Assembly: GCA_021904315.1 (NCBI GenBank)
Contig: CM038912.1
Location: 5,295,061 to 5,359,060, forward strand
DNA from: Sphagnum magellanicum
Lineage: Eukaryota; Streptophyta; Sphagnopsida; Sphagnales; Sphagnaceae
Length of the DNA: 64,000 nt
Reading direction: 5' to 3'
In this document: in pieces, positions 58,492 through 64,000 of the stretch
Position numbering within the stretch: position 1 is the first letter of the stretch
Layout of the letters: every line of letters starts with the position of its first letter
Position numbers and translations under genes: made by a program
Notes under the pieces: generated by a model
Told to the model about the DNA's origin: nothing
What the model saw: only the letters and a program-made list of their open reading frames with translations
Databases searched by the model: none

Positions 58492-59289
58492 ATGGCGGAT
58501 ATTAATTACTTCCAGCTCTCGTTGGATGAGGTGAATAAACTGCTGAAAAAAAAGAAATCGGTGCAAGTCAATCAGAATCAGTGTCGTCTCTTGACGGAGA
58601 AGCTCGTGGAGACATTGAGGACTGTACGCGCTGATATCCATTCTCTACTTCCATGGAAACAGTCTCTCTTCTGCAAGCAGCAATGCAAAGGAGCTCTCCA
58701 GGAGCTTTACCGCGTGACCAGGGAGGCAGAGGAACTCGTACGAGCTTGCTGCAACAAGGACCAGCTCAATATTGCGGCAGTCAAGCTAGCAAATAACACT
58801 GAAAGCTTTGCCGCTTCTTTTTTTCGACTGGAGTGGTGTGCTGCCGTGATCCACATCGTCACCTCGGATGCTACAACCGATACTTCTTCGAGCAATCTTC
58901 GGCGCAAGATCATGATCGAAGGGTTCAGTACCGTGGAAGAGTGCGAAAGTAAGATGAAAGCGATCCGCGGTATGTTGAAGGAGGCCGCTTTGGAAGATCA
59001 CAGGAGCTTGATGAAAAGGCTATTGGAGAAGTGCGGCCGAAGAAATGAGGATGAACAAGAGCAGCAGCTTATAGCAAACATGTTGGAATTGGATCGTACT
59101 CAGGAATCTTCGACTTTTGATTCAAACAAGAAGAAAGGAGCCAGCTTGAAGTTGCCGAGTATAGAATCAGCACAGTTCAAGTCCTTCCGCAAAATCGGAG
59201 GAGGAAGTTGTGGTGCAGTGTTTGGAGTGAGTTGGCTAGGTCAAAAATTCGCCATGAAAACTGGTCTCCATCTGAAAGTTGTGGTCTGA
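58492..59289 (+). CDS. Helical-domain protein with truncated kinase glycine loop
   Basis: A 265-aa frame from ATG 58492 (context GTCAATGGCG; the frame opens 11 codons earlier without an ATG). Residues 1-130 are rich in leucine, lysine and glutamate with regular helical spacing, containing LVETLRTVRADIHSLLPWK and GALQELYRVTREAEELVRAC. This resembles the helical N-terminal domains that precede kinase domains in some plant proteins (MLKL/HeLo or MCAfunc type); that comparison is by eye. A charged linker follows. Residues 235-256 read IGGGSCGAVFGVSWLGQKFA then MK, a kinase glycine loop (GxGxxGxV form) and the VAIK-type lysine. The frame then ends within 10 residues, so the catalytic lobe is missing. 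In another frame just downstream (59298-59340) TELDLIASLSS resembles a kinase alpha-C helix, which suggests a frameshift. Codon use and GC content look alive. It is either a truncated gene, exon 1 of a spliced gene, or a recent pseudogene. Confidence 0.7.
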   Translation: MADINYFQLSLDEVNKLLKKKKSVQVNQNQCRLLTEKLVETLRTVRADIHSLLPWKQSLFCKQQCKGALQELYRVTREAEELVRACCNKDQLNIAAVKLANNTESFAASFFRLEWCAAVIHIVTSDATTDTSSSNLRRKIMIEGFSTVEECESKMKAIRGMLKEAALEDHRSLMKRLLEKCGRRNEDEQEQQLIANMLELDRTQESSTFDSNKKKGASLKLPSIESAQFKSFRKIGGGSCGAVFGVSWLGQKFAMKTGLHLKVVV

Positions 59290-59420
59290 TGTTGTTGTCT
59301 ACTGAGCTTGATCTCATTGCTAGTCTATCTTCAATAATGGCTGCAGCCTAATTCAACAAGATCCAACACTGATGTGTATTGTGAGGTGTTTGGGATAAAC
59401 AGCAGCATAAAAGGAGGACC

Positions 59421-60722
59421 ATGTACCAAGCATTTCTTGCTGCTGCAGCAGTTGAGAGTGATCATGTCTCTGAGACCTTCACCAGAGTCCTGGTGATACT
59501 AGGGAGTCCTACAAAGTCACTCTCAAAGACAACCTTCATGGCAGAACTTTGCGATATGCACCAAAATGTGTTGGACAGTATTGGACCTGATCTCCTTGAT
59601 CTGGATTCAGAGGCCATGGACATCAACAAGGAGTGGAAGCATCCTGCTCTTCCACTTTGCATCCATGTAAGCAATGGTATTGGTGACAGTGAGCAGCTGG
59701 AAAGCATTGACAAATTCTTGGGAGAGAGGAATACAAGCTGCACCTTCTCATCATTGCTTGCAAAATGGGCAGTGTCATTGAGGGAAGATTGGGACCATCA
59801 TGAGCATGGCCAACAACCCATGGACACATTGAACAGGAGCAACAGGATCCATGCTGTGTGGATTTTGTACTCTGTGGATGAAAGTATCTATTCCAAATGG
59901 ATTAATTCCTTGAAGCAAATATTGTCAGTCTATGGGCTTCCAATCCAGGCAGTCATTACAAGAAGTGATACAGACCTGACAGATGAGAGACTTTTGCAAA
60001 GGAACTTTTTAGACCAGCGTGGTTTCCTCTTCCCAAATGTGCAAGCATTACCAGACCATTTTATAGTACTCCCATTAAAGAGGAGTCTGAGCAGTGACGA
60101 CATGATTACCAAAGATCTGCAAATGATCCGACAACTACAGCGATTAGATCACCAGGCTCTATGGGCTTCCAGTGAGGTGATCAACACAAAGGTCAACATT
60201 GAGCTCTCAGCTCAAATCATTTGCAAAATAGCATCAATACTGGGCAAACGTGGAATCAATATTCCAATCACAGCATACACCACATTGCCAAAGAGTTATA
60301 GCTTGGCACAATCTGGCATCTTCACCCTCAGGTGCTTGTGTGAGATATTTCAGGTACCCAAAATGATGGAGATTGCAATGTCCAGAAAGCTTGCCTCATG
60401 GGAATCACGTGAAAGTGGTACAGCTCCATTTTCAATTGCTGATGGGAAGTATCTCCACTTCAGCATCAGAGTAGCAGCTGTGATTCTTTATTGTAAAGCT
60501 CTTCACTGCAGGGGATGGACCCACAATGACTTCACCAACTACTCATCTGAACTTGATAACTTCTATGATGCCTATGGGCATCAATTTGAGGAATTTGCAA
60601 AGAATGCTCATTTTGGGATTCCTTCTCAAATAAGAAAGATGCTCCACAGTAGTAATCTTAAAAAGCAGTTGCAAATCTCCTTAGAGGGGTTTTTTGTTAA
60701 TGTCCTGAATTGTTCCCCTTAA
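59421..60722 (+). CDS. Pseudo-GTPase-like protein with C-terminal helical region
   Basis: A 433-aa ATG frame, the longest in the window, with an in-frame stop upstream at 59382-59384. Residues 22-40 (RVLVILGSPTKSLSKTTFM) have the beta-strand and loop of a Walker A (G1) but lack the GxxxxGK[ST] spacing and second glycine. Residues 83-92 (VSNGIGDSEQ) fit the G3 position (DxPGxGD form) with the catalytic aspartate replaced. Residues 145-150 (AVWILY) and 175-183 (IQAVITRSD) fit the strand and G4 (TKxD) of Era/IRG-like GTPases. Residues 258-320 (IICKIASILGK onward) resemble the helical region after such G domains, and 345-362 is hydrophobic. The guanine base contact is kept but phosphate binding is doubtful, so a non-hydrolysing role or a decayed gene is inferred. 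No stops interrupt it. It begins 131 bases after the neighbouring frame and could be spliced to it. Confidence 0.75.
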   Translation: MYQAFLAAAAVESDHVSETFTRVLVILGSPTKSLSKTTFMAELCDMHQNVLDSIGPDLLDLDSEAMDINKEWKHPALPLCIHVSNGIGDSEQLESIDKFLGERNTSCTFSSLLAKWAVSLREDWDHHEHGQQPMDTLNRSNRIHAVWILYSVDESIYSKWINSLKQILSVYGLPIQAVITRSDTDLTDERLLQRNFLDQRGFLFPNVQALPDHFIVLPLKRSLSSDDMITKDLQMIRQLQRLDHQALWASSEVINTKVNIELSAQIICKIASILGKRGINIPITAYTTLPKSYSLAQSGIFTLRCLCEIFQVPKMMEIAMSRKLASWESRESGTAPFSIADGKYLHFSIRVAAVILYCKALHCRGWTHNDFTNYSSELDNFYDAYGHQFEEFAKNAHFGIPSQIRKMLHSSNLKKQLQISLEGFFVNVLNCSP

Positions 60723-60950
60723 GTACATATGCCTTACATCCCCTCCATTGTTTATTTGATTTCTGAGTTAACAACATAGATACTATGTGTTTATTTGTAA
60801 AATATTAGAAGTTGTAGGTAAGACTAATCTTGTCTGTTGCTTACACACAACACCTACATCTTTTCCTATTTGAATGAGTTCCAACAGCAACTTCCCTTGT
60901 GGACATTGGCATGAAAAAGAGTCTTGTAGTTTGGAATAGCGACAAAGGTT
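60723..60950 (+). other. Presumed 3' flank of the coding locus
   Basis: Follows the TAA of the 433-aa frame. T-rich with TTTATTTG and TTTGTAAAATA but no canonical AATAAA where a poly(A) signal would be expected. Confidence 0.35.
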
Positions 60951-60954
60951 CTGG

Positions 60955-61293
60955 GATGTAGCCAGGAAATGGATCTGAATGGGGCTTCAGTAGAATCGCT
61001 GGGACTGGGAGAACTAGTCACTGCCATGCTTGATTAGGTCCTACCTCCAGTGGTTCACTTCATGGAGAATGGTGACAAGGACAATGTCGACAACAACATT
61101 TGAGCTTCTCTCAACCAATTTTGGGAGGATGAAGAGCTCTACATCTGTAATTGCAAAGCAGGCTGATGACATTGTACAAATCCTATCAGTGATCTTCAAT
61201 CATATGTGCAATGGTGGAGCACTGCAGGAGTTGCTGGATGTGCCAAACAAACAGGGGATGCACCATCCCACTGTTGTTATGCATTTGAGGTAA
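60955..61293 (+). pseudogene. Possible decayed coding fragment
   Basis: One frame from about 60957 reads CSQEMDLNGASVESLGLGEL, then VTAMLD, TAG, VLPPVVHFMENGDKDNVDNN, then after TGA SLNQFWEDEELYICNCKAG. A second frame (61030-61293) reads DDIVQILSVIFNHMCNGGAL, then QELLDVPNKQ, in which NGGALQEL resembles KGALQEL of the helical domain at 58.7 kb. TAG and TGA fall where CAG and CGA would fit. Both readings are protein-like, so a frameshifted relic is possible. The family is not known to me. Confidence 0.3.
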
Positions 61294-64000
61294 TCTTGTT
61301 ACCACAACAGAAAGTGAGGTAGGGTTCTAGAGAGGGTTTGTGACATTGTGAAGCGATGGGCACCTAAGTTTAAAGCCATACTTGTTCTTCTCATGTTAGT
61401 AAAATTGGTTTTGTTGGAAATGACAGAAATGGTTACTGTTAAAGACTTGGTTACTGTTAAAGACTTGTGGAGTTTTGTCTGCAATCCCATACATATAGTT
61501 TTTTCTGTTTGTTACTTAGCAGGTTAGGGTTAGGGTTCTGCTTTTTTTGTTTGCATCTGCAACTAATACTTATTTGATTCTTTTGTTATATTGGATGACC
61601 TCCTCTACTGGTTTTTGTCAATCTGTTTATGCTGAGGTGACATGAATTTCTGGATGTTTGTTTCATAGGATGTGAGGAGATATTCTTGTCAAATTTCTGG
61701 TTGTCTACTTTTGGAGCTCTTGAAGAACCAGCAGGCACTTACCTTGAAAACCTGTTGCTAAATACAGACTCTTGAGATTATTCTCAGGGATTGCTCCATC
61801 ATTTCCTAAGAACAAAGTTTTACAGAGTAAAGGTACACTAGCTCATTTTCTACCACTGATTTATGTCCTTCACTAGGTAGCTTTTGGTCCTGGGTTGTAG
61901 CTGTGTGCAAGAGGGATCTGTTGCCAAATCCATACTTTTTCCAGCATATTAAGCAGTTGTACAAGGGTACTGTTGTCTTGGCTGTAGGGGATGAGTACTT
62001 GCAAGAATGTTGAATCTCTATTAGGGTTCACTAGGTTTTTCATTTATCACTTCTGAATGGGGAATAAATGATAGGTTAGATGAAAATCTTTGCTTGGTGC
62101 AGGTTGCTGGATTCTGTCAAATTATGGCAGATCAATTTGCAGCTGACTGGTATGTATTCACAGTTTTGGAGGCTTCTTTTCAATCTTCATGATGTTAATA
62201 AGGTAATGCTCTGTCAACAAATCAATTGCATAGTTCTGTAAGCTGTGAAGTCCAAATTTCAAGTGTTCTTAGGTGGAACTGGAATTGAACAGACCTCTGT
62301 ACAGACGATTTTGCAGCATTGAATTTGATTCAAAATTTGTCCTTGTAATTGACACAATGAGGGAACACGCACACAAGTCATGATTGTGAGTTTCTTATGA
62401 ATTTTACTTTGCTGTTTTGAATTGTAAGATGCCCCTTCACAGCAGGTGAATTGTGAAAGTCAAGGTTTTTTTGGTTCTGCAGTTTCCTGCTTTCTGGTGA
62501 AATAGTTGCTACCAAGAAGTTGATTTAGGAGAAGTGCAGCAATGAGTTCACTCATACACTTCACTACTCAAGTGTTTGCTGCTGTTCACGGCCCTCCAAA
62601 TTTGGCTGAACAATATTGTCTTCATAATCAGGTATATCCATCATCCCAGGAATTGCATGAGAGGTTTTTGCCATGTCCATTGGCAGAATGCTCACAAAAT
62701 ATGCAGGTAGCCAAATCCCAGGACTATCTGGGTCATGCATATGGGTGATTCATGTTGTGGTCATAGTACAGCTCATGTGGCTCTATGAGTGTACAATTTG
62801 TGTAGAGAAGTGCTATGCCATGTTTTGCTGCAACTATTTCTTTGCATTTTGGGAGGGCACTCACAACACCTAATGGTCTGTTTCCAAAACTGATGCAGCC
62901 AGGCAATTAATAGATCAATCAATCAAATTAATATATCTACTTACATTTATTATGGTTTTCTTAACTCCTGATGATTGGCTATGGAATACTTGTGCAGAAG
63001 TGAGATGCTTAGGAGCTCAAGGTTTTCCACAAGACTTCTACAGAGAAAAACTAAGACCAGACTGCAGAATGGCAACATATGGTGGAAATAGACAGTGGGG
63101 TTTTGAGCATGAGTCTTATTGGATGTTTGGACAATGCTTCCAAGTATTGACACTCCTTGCATATGTTTGTCTGCCAAGTGGTGTGTGAGTTGTTTTGCAA
63201 AGGAGTTCTTGGGTGTCATTTGAAGGCCAAAGTGGTAGCACTATGGCTATGGCTGTACTTGCACCTTGGGGCTATCAACTCATTCCAAAACCTATGATTT
63301 GAAGATGGGAGGTGGAGTGCAAGTCCTTTCGAAAATTTGACTGTTCTCATAAGCTTTTGTCCCAACTATAGAGGAGTGTGCAATGTGTACATAGAACCAG
63401 GCTTGAGTTTTGAACTAGGCCCCCAAGGTTCTTGAATTTGAAAAAATGTGGTAGAATAAAAATTGCAAGGTTTAAAAATGAGAAGAACCGGGCTCAAACC
63501 TGCACATGGAAAATCTTCAATTTTTAAAAAGTATCAAACCTAGGACTTGAAGTTCTCTTAAAACAGAAGAATGGCACAACACTGTTAAATACCACTAATG
63601 TGTGAGCCAAATTGTAGATTGTTGGCCTACTTGTACATTGATCAGAACTGGAATTGAAAATCAACCTCCAGCTAGTACCAGAACTGGCCCCAAAACTTGT
63701 TTTGTACAGGTTTTGATTTTTCAAGTCTTTAGAAATTTAAAAGTTAAATTTTAAATCTTAATTTCAATGAAAACAATTTGTACTGGGGTGAGACATGTTG
63801 TCAGTTTAGAGAAAATGATTTTAAGTGTGGATTTTTTTGAATAGTAATTAGGGGTGGGGTGGGATGGGGGTTAGAATTAGGCGTGTGGTTGATATATGGT
63901 TAGACACATTATTGATGGTAGACTGCAAGTAATTAAAAAGAAAAACAGTTTTGGTCTGTGCATATAGATATGTAAAACTGGATCCAGTTTGGAAGTAGAC
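61294..64000. other. Moderate-GC stretch without a supported gene
   Basis: Short frames at 62542-62748 and 62952-63188 are cysteine- and tryptophan-containing but match nothing. The region could be introns or untranslated sequence of the locus to the left, or decayed repeats. Bases 63640-63720 carry the AACTGG/GAACTGG word family seen at 31.3 and 50.0 kb. GGTTAGGGTTAGGGTT near 61525 is only two units and not a telomere tract. Confidence 0.4.

Noticed and set aside
61520-61540. GGTTAGGGTTAGGGTT, telomere-like
   Set aside because: Only two units and not the usual plant TTTAGGG repeat; chance is likely.

Overview
This is a eukaryotic window, most likely from a land plant with a large, repeat-rich, gene-poor nuclear genome. 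The evidence is the set of plant-type DNA transposons (CACTA, PIF/Harbinger and hAT relics), a tRNA-derived SINE-like sequence, and one coding locus whose N-terminal helical domain followed by a kinase glycine loop resembles kinase-linked proteins of plants. I cannot place the species. A seedless plant (fern, moss or lycophyte) or a gymnosperm would fit. There is no sign of operons, CRISPR arrays, rRNA or an intact tRNA gene.

Only one part looks like living coding sequence. Between 58.49 and 60.72 kb, two long plus-strand reading frames lie 131 bases apart. The first (265 aa) has a helical N-terminal region and then a protein-kinase glycine loop and lysine, where it stops. The second (433 aa) has the layout of a P-loop GTPase, but with a damaged Walker A and no G3 aspartate, so it looks like a pseudo-GTPase. 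A possible 185-base intron would join them in frame. This locus is the best candidate for something undescribed.

The rest is AT-rich sequence full of decayed elements. From left to right: a GC-richer repeat with a 65-bp tandem duplication (0.7-1.1 kb); a PIF/Harbinger transposase relic (4.4-5.3 kb); a relic of a COM1/SAE2/CtIP C-terminal domain, possibly with upstream coding sequence (9.5-10.5 kb); a 2.27-kb non-autonomous CACTA element with TTT target duplications and a SINE-like insert (11.64-13.91 kb); inverted-repeat elements near 15.5 and 20.5 kb; a GGTCACC-rich fold-back family with copies at 16.6-17.5 and 39.7-42.4 kb; a 250-bp direct duplication (18.0 and 19.5 kb); several unidentified coding relics (15.7-16.5, 20.65-22.0, 24.7-25.6, 40.7-41.1, 51.5-52.6 kb); minisatellites (29.1, 32.9, 36.8, 55.3 kb); a 390-bp inverted-repeat element (31.9 kb); a probable solo LTR (35.2-36.0 kb); and a minus-strand hAT/DUF4371 transposase relic (53.05-53.85 kb).

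A common thread is the way the relics have decayed. They stay readable for tens of codons and are broken mainly by in-frame TAG, TAA or TGA where the reading frame suggests an original CAG, CAA or CGA. This is what long-term deamination of methylated cytosine in silenced plant repeats would produce. Family names below come from motif recognition by eye. No database search was run.
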